A program made the position numbers and the translations under genes. The notes under the pieces are model-generated. The model had not been told where the DNA came from. It saw only the letters and a program-made list of their open reading frames with translations, and searched no databases. A DNA stretch of 64,000 bases from CADEDH01 sp039029735 (lineage in GTDB: Bacteria > Actinomycetota > Acidimicrobiia > Acidimicrobiales > SZUA-35), in contig JBCCFL010000010.1 of assembly GCA_039029735.1 (NCBI GenBank), positions 55,635 to 119,634 on the forward strand. The letters are read 5' to 3'. Below are positions 34,112 through 42,871 of the stretch, piece after piece; position 1 is the stretch's first letter, and the number at the start of each line of letters is the position of its first letter.

Positions 34112-34983
34112 CCGACCTCATGCCAGCTGCCGGCGAACTGGGCCCACCGGGAGCGCAGGCCTGGCGTATGTTCTTCCGCAACCGGGCGGCGGTGTTCGGG
34201 CTGGTGATGCTGATCGTCATCATCGTGATGACGGTGCTCGGACCGCTCCTCTACACCCAAGATCCGAGCGACATCATCGCCCGGCCGCTCCAGGGCCCCG
34301 GCAGCGAGGACGTCCCTCGCCTCGGCACCGACTATCTCGGCCGCGACGTGCTTGCTGGTGTGATCAACGGTGGCTCGGCCAGCCTCACCGTGGCGCTCGT
34401 GGCCGTGCTCCTGATCGTGGTCATCGGTGTGACCATCGGTGCGCTCGCCGGGTTCTACGGAGGTTGGATCGACAACGCGCTGATGCGGTTCACCGAGCTG
34501 TTCCAGGTGTTGCCGGCCCTGCTGTTCGCCATGGTGATCGTGGCCCTGTTCGAACCCACCTCGATGACCGTGGCCGCCGCCATCGGCCTCGCCGCCTGGC
34601 CCCAGACGGCCAGGCTCACGCGGGCCGAGTTCCTGCGGCTCAAGAACCTCGAGTTCGTCAAGGCGGCCCGGGCCATCGGAGCCAGCGACTTCCGCATCAT
34701 CTGGCGCGTGATCTTCCCCAACGCCCTGCCGCCACTGATCGTGGCCATCACCCTGGTGATGGGCGCCGCCATCTTGTTCGAGGCAGGTCTCGCCTTCCTC
34801 GGCCTCGGCGACCCCAACACCGTGAGCTGGGGCCAGATGATTGGCCTCAACCGTCGCGATTTCCTGAACGCCTGGTGGACGGTGACCTTCCCCGGGCTGG
34901 CGATCTTCGCCACCGTGCTCTCGTTCAGCCTGATCGGTGACGGCCTGCAGGACGCCTTCAACCCGAAGCTGCGAGGGCGCTGA
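34108..34983 (+). CDS. ABC importer permease, DppC-type
   Basis: The 291-residue protein is the second permease of the importer. It carries the N-terminal OppC-like helix, LGTDYLGRDVLAGVINGG, typical of DppC/OppC, and the EAA motif in EFVKAARAIGASDFRIIWRVIFPNALPP. Overlap with the upstream permease is ATGA and with the ATPase gene one base (TGATG), so translation is coupled across the operon. Confidence 0.93.
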   Translation: MTDLMPAAGELGPPGAQAWRMFFRNRAAVFGLVMLIVIIVMTVLGPLLYTQDPSDIIARPLQGPGSEDVPRLGTDYLGRDVLAGVINGGSASLTVALVAVLLIVVIGVTIGALAGFYGGWIDNALMRFTELFQVLPALLFAMVIVALFEPTSMTVAAAIGLAAWPQTARLTRAEFLRLKNLEFVKAARAIGASDFRIIWRVIFPNALPPLIVAITLVMGAAILFEAGLAFLGLGDPNTVSWGQMIGLNRRDFLNAWWTVTFPGLAIFATVLSFSLIGDGLQDAFNPKLRGR

Positions 34984-35831
34984 TGGAGCCTCTGCTCAGC
35001 GTCCGTGATCTCACGGTCACGTTCGGCTCGTTCACCGCAGTGGAGGGGGTGTCGTTCGACCTCCATCCAGGCTCGATGCTGGCCGTCGTCGGCGAGTCGG
35101 GCTCGGGGAAGTCCGTCACCGCGCTGTCGATCATGCGCCTCGTCGACCTGGGCACCCGCGGCAGGATCGAGAGCGGCGAGATCCTGTTCCGCACTCCCGA
35201 CGGGGTGGTCGACCTGGTCGCCGAACCCGAGGAACGGATGCGGGCCATCCGAGGCAACCAGATCTCGATGATCTTCCAGGAGCCGCTCACGAGCCTCAAC
35301 CCCGTCTACCCGGTGGGTGACCAGGTGGCCGAGGCCGTCATCCTCCATCAGGGCCTCTCGCGCCGCGAGGCTGCTGCCCGGGTGCTGGAGATGTTCCGGC
35401 TCGTTCGCATCCCCGAGCCCGACAAGCGGATGAGCCAGTACCCGCACGAGATGTCGGGAGGGATGCGCCAGCGGGTCATGATCGCCATGGCGCTGTCGTG
35501 CGATCCCAAGGTGCTGATCGCCGACGAGCCCACCACCGCCCTCGATGTCACGATCCAGGCCCAGATCCTGGGCCTCATGCGGGAACTACGAGAGGAGACG
35601 GGAGCCGCCGTGCTGATCATCACCCACGACATGGGGGTGGTGGCCGAGGTGGCCGACGAGGTGGTGGTCATGAACCGGGCGAAGGTGGTTGAACAGGGCT
35701 CGGTGTTCGAGCTGTTCGACGCCCCCCGGGAGGACTACACCCGCGCCCTGCTCGCGTCCGTGCCCCGGCTCGGCTCGATGGCCGGCAAGGCCAAGCCGGC
35801 GCCGTTCGACCTCGTCGAGTACAACCGATGA
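34983..35831 (+). CDS. ABC importer ATPase, DppD-type
   Basis: The 282-residue ATP-binding subunit has Walker A GESGSGKS, the signature MSGGMRQR, Walker B VLIADEP and the H-loop ITHD. It is shorter than most DppD/OppD proteins (about 320-350 aa): the C-terminal oligopeptide-transporter extension with its cysteine-rich region is largely missing, ending at DLVEYNR. The domain needed for ATP hydrolysis is complete. It overlaps its neighbours by 1 and 4 bases. Confidence 0.9.
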   Translation: MEPLLSVRDLTVTFGSFTAVEGVSFDLHPGSMLAVVGESGSGKSVTALSIMRLVDLGTRGRIESGEILFRTPDGVVDLVAEPEERMRAIRGNQISMIFQEPLTSLNPVYPVGDQVAEAVILHQGLSRREAAARVLEMFRLVRIPEPDKRMSQYPHEMSGGMRQRVMIAMALSCDPKVLIADEPTTALDVTIQAQILGLMRELREETGAAVLIITHDMGVVAEVADEVVVMNRAKVVEQGSVFELFDAPREDYTRALLASVPRLGSMAGKAKPAPFDLVEYNR

Positions 35832-36760
35832 CGGCTGGGCGCACCAGCAACTCCGCAGAGCACGGCGGCCCGCTCGTCGAGGTGGTCGAGCTGTGCAAGC
35901 AGTTCCCGGTCGACGGCGGCGCCATGGTGCATGCGGTGGAGAACGTGTCGCTCCACGTCGACCGCAACGAGACCCTCGCCGTCGTGGGTGAGAGCGGATG
36001 CGGCAAGTCCACCCTGGCCCACACCATGATCCGACTGCTCAACCCGACCAGTGGTCGGGTGGTGCTCGACGGTGCCGACATCTCGAACCTGGGCCAGCGG
36101 GCACTACGCCCCCACCGCCGCAAGATGCAGATCATCTTCCAGGATCCGTTCGCCAGCCTCGACCCCCGCCGGCCCGTTGGCAAGGCGGTGGCCGAGCCGC
36201 TCCAGGTCCATCGCATCGCCACCGGCAGTGCGGCCGAGGAGGCCGCCGCGTCGCTGTTCCGCCAGGTGGGGCTCGAGCCCGACATGATGCGCCAGTACCC
36301 GCACCAGTTCTCCGGCGGTCAACGTCAGCGCATCTGCATCGCCCGGGCGCTGGCCACCCAACCAGATCTGGTGATCGCCGATGAGGCGGTGTCCGCCCTC
36401 GACGTGTCGATCCAGGCCCAGGTGATCAACCTGATGATGGAGCTCCAGCACGATCTCGGCCTCAGCTACCTGTTCATCAGCCACGACCTGGCCGTGGTGG
36501 AGCGCATGAGCCATCGGGTGGCCGTGATGTACCTGGGCCAGATCGTCGAGATCGGCCCTCGGGCCGCCATTTTCGAGAACCCCCAACACTCCTACACCCA
36601 GCGATTGCTCTCCGCGGTCCCGATCGCCGACCCCACCCGGCGCCGGGATCGGCCACTGCTCACCGATGAGATCCCGAGCCCGGTGTGGGCTCCCGGCACT
36701 GCGCCGACGCAGGTGGAGCTGCGCGAACACGAGCCTGGTCATCTCGTGGCCGTCGAGTGA
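35828..36760 (+). CDS. ABC importer ATPase, DppF-type
   Basis: The 310-residue ATPase has Walker A GESGCGKS, signature FSGGQRQR, Walker B LVIADEAVSALD and ISHD. The C-terminal stretch ENPQHSYTQRLLSAVPIADP is characteristic of DppF/OppF. In Walker B the residue after the catalytic glutamate is alanine where proline is usual. It completes the five-gene importer and is followed 9 bases later by the stop of the leftward COG0523 gene. Confidence 0.93.
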   Translation: MTAGRTSNSAEHGGPLVEVVELCKQFPVDGGAMVHAVENVSLHVDRNETLAVVGESGCGKSTLAHTMIRLLNPTSGRVVLDGADISNLGQRALRPHRRKMQIIFQDPFASLDPRRPVGKAVAEPLQVHRIATGSAAEEAAASLFRQVGLEPDMMRQYPHQFSGGQRQRICIARALATQPDLVIADEAVSALDVSIQAQVINLMMELQHDLGLSYLFISHDLAVVERMSHRVAVMYLGQIVEIGPRAAIFENPQHSYTQRLLSAVPIADPTRRRDRPLLTDEIPSPVWAPGTAPTQVELREHEPGHLVAVE

Positions 36761-36769
36761 GCACCCGAC

Positions 36770-37786
36770 CTAGTGCGCTCGGTTCTGCGACGAGTCGAGG
36801 CGAGAGGCCAGCCAATCGTCGGTGATCGCCCCGACCGCGCCAATCATCTCGAGGCGCGACGGCGGGCTGACCGCTGCGTGGCCGCCGGGCCGTATCGGGA
36901 GACGCCGCAGCGACCAGCGAGCTCCCACGCGCTGCAACACCTGAGCCCGTTCCGGCTCGTCGCTGAGCCACAGCAGGCCCTTGACCCGCACGACCTCGGC
37001 CGGCACCTCGGCCATGAGCTGTTCGACCGCCGCCCGCTCGACCGGCTGTTGGCCTCGCCACGACCACTGCTCGTACCGTTCGTCAGCGCGGTCATGGGCG
37101 AGAGCCGCCGCAGGGCCGACCGGTGGCCGAACTGGTCGTGTTCGGCCACCGGCAACACGGCCGAACAGCAGCGCAGGGTCGACCTGCGACTGGGAGGTCT
37201 CCACGATCACGGCATCGCCGGCGACGCCGGCCAACCAGCGCCGCAGGCCATCGACCGCGTCGGGTGCCACGAGGTCGAGCTTGTTCACCACCACGATCTC
37301 CGCCGAGACGAGCTGCGCCATGACCGTGTCGCCCACATAGACATCGGTCGCCCGCTGGCGAACCGTCTCGGCGTCGACCACCACGATCACGGCATCGAGG
37401 GCCAGCCCCGGACCGTGGGCGTAGGCGGCCACCGAAGCCGGATCGGCCACGCCGCTCGCCTCGATCACGAGGCGATCAGGTGCCGGGTCCAGCTCCTTCA
37501 CGGTGGTGAGGGCCGCGGCCAGACCGTCCACGAGGCTGCAGCAGATGCACCCGTTGGGCAGCGAGATCGTGCGCCCGTCCTCGCTCTCGATGAGGTCGGC
37601 GTCGATCCCGATGTCGCCGAAGTCGTTGACCAGCACGGCGATGCGCTCCCGGGCCGTGGTGAGCGTGTGATTCACCAGCGTTGTCTTGCCTGCGCCGAGG
37701 TAGCCGCCTATCACCGTGACCGGCAACACGCCGGGCACCGCCACCGACGCCGGTATGCCTGCGTGTGGTGGCCCCGCCTCGCTCAT
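36770..37786 (-). CDS. COG0523 / CobW-like GTP-binding metallochaperone
   Basis: The 338-residue protein is a G3E GTPase of the CobW/ZNG1 group: Walker A GGYLGAGKTT, switch region NDFGDIGIDADLI, the metal-binding motif C80-I-C82-C83, and NKLD for guanine specificity. The C-terminal domain (about 245-320) has the CobW-C fold pattern (RVKGLLWLSDEP). These proteins deliver Zn, Co or Ni to client enzymes. It is divergent from a YtcJ-type amidohydrolase, which is a metal-dependent enzyme and could be a client; that is inference. It is convergent with the importer operon. No Zur-like operator was seen. Confidence 0.88.
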   Translation of the reverse strand: MSEAGPPHAGIPASVAVPGVLPVTVIGGYLGAGKTTLVNHTLTTARERIAVLVNDFGDIGIDADLIESEDGRTISLPNGCICCSLVDGLAAALTTVKELDPAPDRLVIEASGVADPASVAAYAHGPGLALDAVIVVVDAETVRQRATDVYVGDTVMAQLVSAEIVVVNKLDLVAPDAVDGLRRWLAGVAGDAVIVETSQSQVDPALLFGRVAGGRTRPVRPPVGPAAALAHDRADERYEQWSWRGQQPVERAAVEQLMAEVPAEVVRVKGLLWLSDEPERAQVLQRVGARWSLRRLPIRPGGHAAVSPPSRLEMIGAVGAITDDWLASRLDSSQNRAH

Positions 37787-37824
37787 CTCGTCGATGCTAC
37801 GTTCTGCCGACCTGGAGGTACCCG

Positions 37825-39495
37825 ATGACTGACGACACAACGATCTTCACCGCCCGCCGGGTGATCACCATGAACCCGTCGAACCCCGAGGGCTCGGCGG
37901 TCGCCGTGCGGTCGGGTCGGGTGCTCGGCGTCGGCACGCCAGAGGAGCTGGCGGGATGGGGGCCACACGTGGTCGACGACCGCTTCGCCGGCCACGTGCT
38001 CCTGCCGGGGTTCGTGGAGGCGCACTGCCATGCGATGACCGGCGGGGTGTGGCTCAACCCCTACGTGGGCTTCTTCGACCGCACCGCTCCCGACGGGATG
38101 GTGTGGAAGGGCTGCAAGAGCATCGACGAGGTGGTGGGCCGGCTGCGCGAGGTGGACGCCCGGATGCGGGACGACGGCCGCCCCGACGACGAACTGCTGG
38201 TGGCCTGGGGCCTCGACCCGCTGTACTTCGAGGGCGAGCGGATGTACGCCGAGCACCTCGACCGGGTGTCCACGGCGCGCCCCATCTACGTGGGCCACGT
38301 GAGCGGTCACCTCGCCACGGTGAACCAGGCGCTGATGGACCGCGAAGGCATCGACGCCGACACCCCCACCCCCGGAGTGGCCCGTCGCCCCGACGGGCAT
38401 CCCAACGGCGAGCTCCAGGAGCCGCCGGCGATGCAGCTGGCGTCGGAGGCGTTCGCCAGGGCGATGGCGATGCGGAACACCGGCGATGGGATCGTCAACT
38501 ACGGCCGGGAGGCCCGCAACACCGGCCTCACCACCGTTGTCGACCTCGCCAGTGGGCCGCTGCTCCCCGAGGCCAACGAGTTGTGGACCAGCGTGGTCGA
38601 CGATCCTGCCTACCCCGCCCGGGTGATGCGGGCTGCGTCGCTGCTGGGCGACCCCAGTGGTGATCCTGTTGCGCTCGCTGAACGCACTGCGGCGCTCGCG
38701 TCAACCGACAAGCTGCGCTACGGCATCGTGAAGCTCTTCCTCGATGGCTCGATCCAGGGTTTCACCGCCCGGCTCGGCTGGCCGTACTACTACAACCCGC
38801 CCGAGGGCAGTGCGCCGAACGGAATCTGGCTCACCGCGCCCGAGACCATGGCCGACGTGGTCGAGCCGTTCCACCGCGCCGGGCTGACGGTGCACTGCCA
38901 CTGCAACGGCGATCAGGCCACCGAGGTGTTCATCGACGCCGTCGAAACCGTGCTCCAGCGCTTCCCTCGATGGGATCACCGGCACACCGTGCAGCACTGC
39001 CAGCTCACCACCCGGGCGCAGTACCGGCGAATGGCGGCGCTCGGCATGTGCGCCAACATCTTCACCAATCATCTCTTCTACTGGGGTGACCAGCACCGAG
39101 ACTTCACGGTCGGGCCCGAGCGAGCCCGCCGCATGGACGCGTGCAACACCGCACTCCAGGAGGGTGTGTCGTTCTCGATCCACTCCGACGCGCCGGTGAC
39201 CCCGCTCGGACCCCTCCACACATCGTGGTGCGCGGTCAACCGGGTGACCGCAACCGGCGATGTGCTCGGCGACGAGGAGAAGATCCCCGTCTACGACGCC
39301 CTCCATGCCGTGACGATCGGGGCCGCCCACCAGATCAAGATGGACCACGAGATCGGGAGCATCGAGCCTGGCAAGTTCGCCGACTTCGCCGTGCTCGATG
39401 ACGATCCGCTCCAGGTCCATCCGATGGCCCTCAAGGATGTTCCGGTGTGGGGCACGGTGCTGGCCGGGGTTCCCCAGCCGGCCGAGTCGGCCTGA
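37825..39495 (+). CDS. Amidohydrolase 3 (YtcJ-like) metal-dependent hydrolase
   Basis: The 556-residue protein is a YtcJ-type amidohydrolase: ARRVITMNP opening strands, metal site EAHCHAMTGG, LVAWGLDP, central KLFLDGS (the lysine/metal-bridging region), VHCHCNGD, VQHCQLT and late HSDAPVTP. It ends with EPGKFADFAVLDDDP. The ATG at 37825 is preceded by TGGAGG. YtcJ-like enzymes hydrolyse N-acyl, formamide or exoenzyme-like amide bonds, but the substrate here is unknown. It is divergent from the COG0523 protein, with 38 bases between starts. Confidence 0.88.
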   Translation: MTDDTTIFTARRVITMNPSNPEGSAVAVRSGRVLGVGTPEELAGWGPHVVDDRFAGHVLLPGFVEAHCHAMTGGVWLNPYVGFFDRTAPDGMVWKGCKSIDEVVGRLREVDARMRDDGRPDDELLVAWGLDPLYFEGERMYAEHLDRVSTARPIYVGHVSGHLATVNQALMDREGIDADTPTPGVARRPDGHPNGELQEPPAMQLASEAFARAMAMRNTGDGIVNYGREARNTGLTTVVDLASGPLLPEANELWTSVVDDPAYPARVMRAASLLGDPSGDPVALAERTAALASTDKLRYGIVKLFLDGSIQGFTARLGWPYYYNPPEGSAPNGIWLTAPETMADVVEPFHRAGLTVHCHCNGDQATEVFIDAVETVLQRFPRWDHRHTVQHCQLTTRAQYRRMAALGMCANIFTNHLFYWGDQHRDFTVGPERARRMDACNTALQEGVSFSIHSDAPVTPLGPLHTSWCAVNRVTATGDVLGDEEKIPVYDALHAVTIGAAHQIKMDHEIGSIEPGKFADFAVLDDDPLQVHPMALKDVPVWGTVLAGVPQPAESA

Positions 39496-39527
39496 AACGG
39501 CCACGAGCCGAAGGTCACAGATCAACA

Positions 39528-39535
39528 GTTGCAAC
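39528..39535. promoter_or_regulatory. TTGCAA palindrome upstream of the phasin gene
   Basis: GTTGCAAC is a perfect 8-bp palindrome 104 bases before the phasin start. A related GCAA-AA-TTGC pair occurs at 41003-41012 before the PHA synthase. XRE-type regulators such as PrpR/RamB bind TTTGCAAA-like sites, and an XRE gene lies in the cluster. Weak but suggestive. Confidence 0.35.
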
Positions 39536-39639
39536 CGACTGAGCATGTGCGTACTATTTCAAGCAACGGGAAGTACACGCAGCATCTGACTGCTGAACTA
39601 CGAGCCTGACGAACGCACCCCACCCCAAGGAACCCCACC

Positions 39640-39921
39640 ATGACCACGTTCTTCGACACCATCCGCGAGGCCCAGCACCGCGGCCTCGACCAGATGAAGG
39701 CCGCCCAGGAGCAGCTCGCCAACTACAACGAGCAGTTCGCCAGCACCGTTGTCGAGGCGATGCCCGAGTTCCCCACGCCCTTCAGCGAGTACCTCCCCCG
39801 CCCCGTCGAAATGGCCGAGTCGTACTACGCCTTCGCCAGTGAGATCCAGGAGGCGAACCGCCAGTTCGTGCTGAAGATGCTGGCTCCGTGGGACCGCCCC
39901 CGCTCCACCGAGGGCGAGTGA
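39640..39921 (+). CDS. Phasin-like PHA granule protein
   Basis: The 93-residue protein is helical and amphipathic, with Gln/Glu-rich segments (GLDQMKAAQEQLANYNEQFAS, EIQEANRQFVLKML), and has phasin character: no signal peptide, no Cys, and many aromatic residues along the faces. Phasins coat polyhydroxyalkanoate granules. Context is strong: a regulator, PHA synthase and a PHA depolymerase follow within 4 kb. The ATG at 39640 follows AAGGAA. Its stop overlaps the GTG of the next gene (GTGA). Confidence 0.75.
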   Translation: MTTFFDTIREAQHRGLDQMKAAQEQLANYNEQFASTVVEAMPEFPTPFSEYLPRPVEMAESYYAFASEIQEANRQFVLKMLAPWDRPRSTEGE

Positions 39922-40304
39922 GCGACGACAGCTCCGCATCGGGGGCAGCCAAGTCGCCGTACCCCGGCCTGGAGCAACTCGGAGACTTCATCCGAGCCCA
40001 ACGAAAGCTGATGGAGCTGAGCCAGCGCGAGTTGGCTCAGCTCACCCAGCTCTCGAATCCATACGTGAGCCAACTCGAGCGCGGCCTTCACGAACCGTCG
40101 GTTCGTGTGCTGCGCTCTCTGGCCGGCGCACTGAACGTGCGGGCGGAGACGCTCCTGTCCTACGCCGGCCTGCTCGACCCCGAGGATCAGCCATCCACCG
40201 TGGATGCGATCCTCGCTGACTCGCGTCTCACCGAGGATCAGAAGACGGCGCTGCTCAGCGTCTATCGCAGCTTCATCGACGACGACTCGTCACAGACGAG
40301 CTGA
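39918..40304 (+). CDS. XRE-family regulator coupled to the phasin gene
   Basis: The 128-residue protein begins with GTG at 39918, overlapping the phasin stop as GTGA, so it is translated with it. It has an XRE helix-turn-helix (about residues 18-72: FIRAQRKLMELSQRELAQLTQLSNPYVSQLERG), then helices ending in a short acidic tail. Similar small XRE proteins next to phasin genes occur in actinobacteria and are thought to sense granule state. Self and phasin control is a reasonable inference. Its 3' end overlaps the leftward TetR gene by 15 bases. Confidence 0.82.
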   Translation: MSDDSSASGAAKSPYPGLEQLGDFIRAQRKLMELSQRELAQLTQLSNPYVSQLERGLHEPSVRVLRSLAGALNVRAETLLSYAGLLDPEDQPSTVDAILADSRLTEDQKTALLSVYRSFIDDDSSQTS

Positions 40305-40919
40305 CAGCGCCATGTCGATCACCTGATCGACATCCGACTGGTCGAGCCCGACGATCGCGAGCATCACGCGCAGCCGCGCCCGAACGGCGTCTCCGGCTGC
40401 GACGCCGGCCTCGGCGTCGGCCTCGCCCGCGAGCGCGGAGCGCATCCACTGCACCGCAGCCCCAAGGCATGCGTCGCTGACCGTGGCTGCGTCGACGACC
40501 GCGAAGCGGCCTGTGCGCACTCCGTCGGCGACTGCGCCCGTGATCACCGAACGGATCCGGGACCGGAAGCTCGGCTGCCCCGCCAGCAGCGCGATGAACG
40601 CCGAAGCGGATGTCGGGTCGTCATCGACCAACTGCATCAACTGACACGTCCCGATCGCCACGCGGGCCGCAGGGTCGTGCTCGATCGCCTCCAGCGTGGT
40701 ACTTGCGATCTCCACGCCGACGCTCAGCTCGCCGGCGATCGCGTCGATCAGCTCGGCCAGTGACGGGAAGTGGTTGTAGAAGGTGCCGGTGACCACGCCC
40801 GCCTCGGCGGCGACGTCTCGCACCCGCGCTCCGTCGGGGCCGTTGCGGGCGACCACCACCATGCCGGCCCGCAGGAGCCGCTGGCGGGTCTGGGCGCGCT
40901 TGCGGGGGTAACCACTCAC
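40290..40919 (-). CDS. TetR-family regulator in the PHA cluster
   Basis: This TetR regulator has its helix-turn-helix in RVRDVAAEAGVVTGTFYNHF (about residues 30-55) and a C-terminal helical effector domain. The GTG at 40919 was chosen because the fold begins soon afterwards; a TTG at 40949 is also possible. It is divergent from the PHA synthase gene, and a large dyad lies in the gap. It probably responds to an acyl-CoA or granule-related signal, by analogy with other TetR regulators of lipid metabolism. Confidence 0.82.
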   Translation of the reverse strand: MSGYPRKRAQTRQRLLRAGMVVVARNGPDGARVRDVAAEAGVVTGTFYNHFPSLAELIDAIAGELSVGVEIASTTLEAIEHDPAARVAIGTCQLMQLVDDDPTSASAFIALLAGQPSFRSRIRSVITGAVADGVRTGRFAVVDAATVSDACLGAAVQWMRSALAGEADAEAGVAAGDAVRARLRVMLAIVGLDQSDVDQVIDMALSARL

Positions 40920-40953
40920 GGCGACATGTGTAGCCGATCCGAGGGGCAACCAT

Positions 40954-40992
40954 CAACCCAAGAGATGGCAAGTATCGAAACCATCTGGGTTG
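40954..40992. promoter_or_regulatory. Long dyad between TetR and PHA synthase
   Basis: CAACCCA (40954-40960) and TGGGTTG (40986-40992) are perfect arms, with inner ATGG (40965-40968) and CCAT (40981-40984). The dyad is about 39 bases, lies 35 bases from the TetR start and 120 from the phaC start, and is the best operator candidate for the TetR protein. Confidence 0.5.
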
Positions 40993-41112
40993 ACGGTGGT
41001 GTGCAAAATTGCTTGGATCGTATCAGGGGACCGAACAGGCCAACGTCGTCCCGGACTCGGACCCCGATCTCCGCACAGCCGTTCCGCACCCTTGCCGCCT
41101 GGAGACGCCGTC

Positions 41113-42837
41113 ATGAGCACTGCGCAGCCCAACTCCCCCCGCCCCACCTTCGAACTCGACCTCGAGATCCTCGAGGCCACCGTCGAGGCCATGACCGCTG
41201 CATCGAGCCTCGGCCCCCTCGACGCCGAAGACATGGCCTCCGCCCGAGAAGACGTGGCCAACCACCTGGTGAACAACCCGGGCACCGTGTTCAAGCACGC
41301 CGCCGAACTGGGGCTGGAGCACCTCCGCATCGCCCTCGGGGTGGCCGACGTCGAACCCGACCCGAAGGACCGGCGCTTCTCGGACGACTGGTTCAGCTCG
41401 GTGCCGTGGTTCAAGCGCCTCGCCCAGGCCCAGGTGGCCAACGAGCGAGCCGCTTCGGCGCTGCTCGACGACCTCGACTTCGACGGCAAGGGTCGGCTCC
41501 GGGCCGACTTCGTGATGAACGCCTGGACCTCCGCGATGTCGCCGACCAACAGCCTGTTCGGCAACCCAGCCGCCATCAAGGAAGCGTGGCGAACGGGCGG
41601 CGCCAGCCTCCTGCAGGGTGCCCAGAACGCACTCACCGACCTCACCGAGAACGGCGGCATGCCCAAGATGGTCGACACCGAGCCGTTCGTGGCTGGTGAG
41701 ACGATCGCGGCCACGCCCGGCGCCGTGGTGCATCGGCACCCACTCCTGGAGGTGCTGCAGTACACCCCCACGACGGGCGAGGTCCACGGGCGGCCGGTCG
41801 TGATCGTGCCGCCCCAGATCAACAAGTACTACGTTCTCGACCTCGCCCCCGGGCGCAGCCTGGCCGAACACCTGGTGGCCAACGGTCAGCAGGTGTTCAT
41901 GATTAGCTGGCGTAACCCTGGGCCGGAGTTCCGCGAGCACGGCCTCGATGACTACCTCGACGCCGTGCTCGAGGCCACCGATGTGGCGCTCGACATCACC
42001 GGCTCGCCTGATCTCAACCTGTTGGGCGTGTGTGCTGGCGGCATCACCGCATCGGCCCTCGCCGGCCATCTCGCGGCCATCGGCGACGAGCGGCTCAACT
42101 CGCTCTCGCTGCTCGTCACGATCCTCGATTGGGACGTGCCGTCGACGATGGGTTCGTTCGCTCTCAAGCCGCTCCCGGAGGCCAGCCGGGTCCAGAGTGA
42201 GGCAACCGGTGTGCTCTCCGGCGAGGAACTGGCCAAGACCTTCGCATGGATGCGCCCGAACGACCTCGTGTGGAACTACTGGTCGAACAACTACCTGCAG
42301 GGCAAGCAGCCTCCGGCGTTCGACGTGCTCGCCTGGAACGTCGACTCCACCAACCTGCCAGCAGCGCTTCACGGCGACTTCCTGTCCATCGCCGCCAACA
42401 ACTCGCTCACCACCCCTGGCACGCTCGTGGCGAAGGCCACGCCCGTCGACCTCGGCGCCGTGACCTGCGACAGCTACGTGGTGGGGGCCGTGACCGATCA
42501 CATCACCCCGTGGGAGGCGTGCTACGAGTCGGTCCGACTGCTGGGCGGGCGGTCAGAGTTCGTGTTGTCGTCCCAGGGTCACATCCAGGCACTCGTCAAT
42601 CCCCCCGGCAACCCGAAGGGCTCGTTCCGCATCAATCCCGATGCCATCGATCTCGACGAGGGTCCCAGTTCGGAGCAGTGGCTCGAAGGCGCGGCCACCC
42701 ATGCGGGCAGCTGGTGGGACCACTGGGCCGTGTGGCTCGGCGAGCGGGCCGGCCAGATGACCGACGCTCCGACCGATCTCGGCAGCGCCGACCACCCCGT
42801 GCTCGGCGAGGCCCCTGGGCTGTACGTGTTCGACTGA
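41113..42837 (+). CDS. phaC: Polyhydroxyalkanoate synthase
   Basis: The 574-residue protein is a PHA synthase that polymerises hydroxyacyl-CoA at the granule surface. The modified lipase box GVCAGG contains the nucleophile C307; the partner residues are D462 (VTDHITPW) and H490 (SSQGHIQALVNPPGN). WNVDSTNLP and the PPQINKYYVLDL stretch are also conserved. Length and sequence fit class I/II synthases. The ATG at 41113 is preceded by GGAGA. It is followed by a depolymerase-like hydrolase, consistent with a storage and mobilisation pair. Confidence 0.95.
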   Translation: MSTAQPNSPRPTFELDLEILEATVEAMTAASSLGPLDAEDMASAREDVANHLVNNPGTVFKHAAELGLEHLRIALGVADVEPDPKDRRFSDDWFSSVPWFKRLAQAQVANERAASALLDDLDFDGKGRLRADFVMNAWTSAMSPTNSLFGNPAAIKEAWRTGGASLLQGAQNALTDLTENGGMPKMVDTEPFVAGETIAATPGAVVHRHPLLEVLQYTPTTGEVHGRPVVIVPPQINKYYVLDLAPGRSLAEHLVANGQQVFMISWRNPGPEFREHGLDDYLDAVLEATDVALDITGSPDLNLLGVCAGGITASALAGHLAAIGDERLNSLSLLVTILDWDVPSTMGSFALKPLPEASRVQSEATGVLSGEELAKTFAWMRPNDLVWNYWSNNYLQGKQPPAFDVLAWNVDSTNLPAALHGDFLSIAANNSLTTPGTLVAKATPVDLGAVTCDSYVVGAVTDHITPWEACYESVRLLGGRSEFVLSSQGHIQALVNPPGNPKGSFRINPDAIDLDEGPSSEQWLEGAATHAGSWWDHWAVWLGERAGQMTDAPTDLGSADHPVLGEAPGLYVFD

Positions 42838-42871
42838 AACCCAGCGCGACCAGCAGCAACGCGTTGGACGA

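Noticed and set aside
41003..41012. GCAA-AA-TTGC as a firm regulator site
   Set aside because: Arms are only four bases and could occur by chance; mentioned only as weak support next to the phasin-side palindrome.
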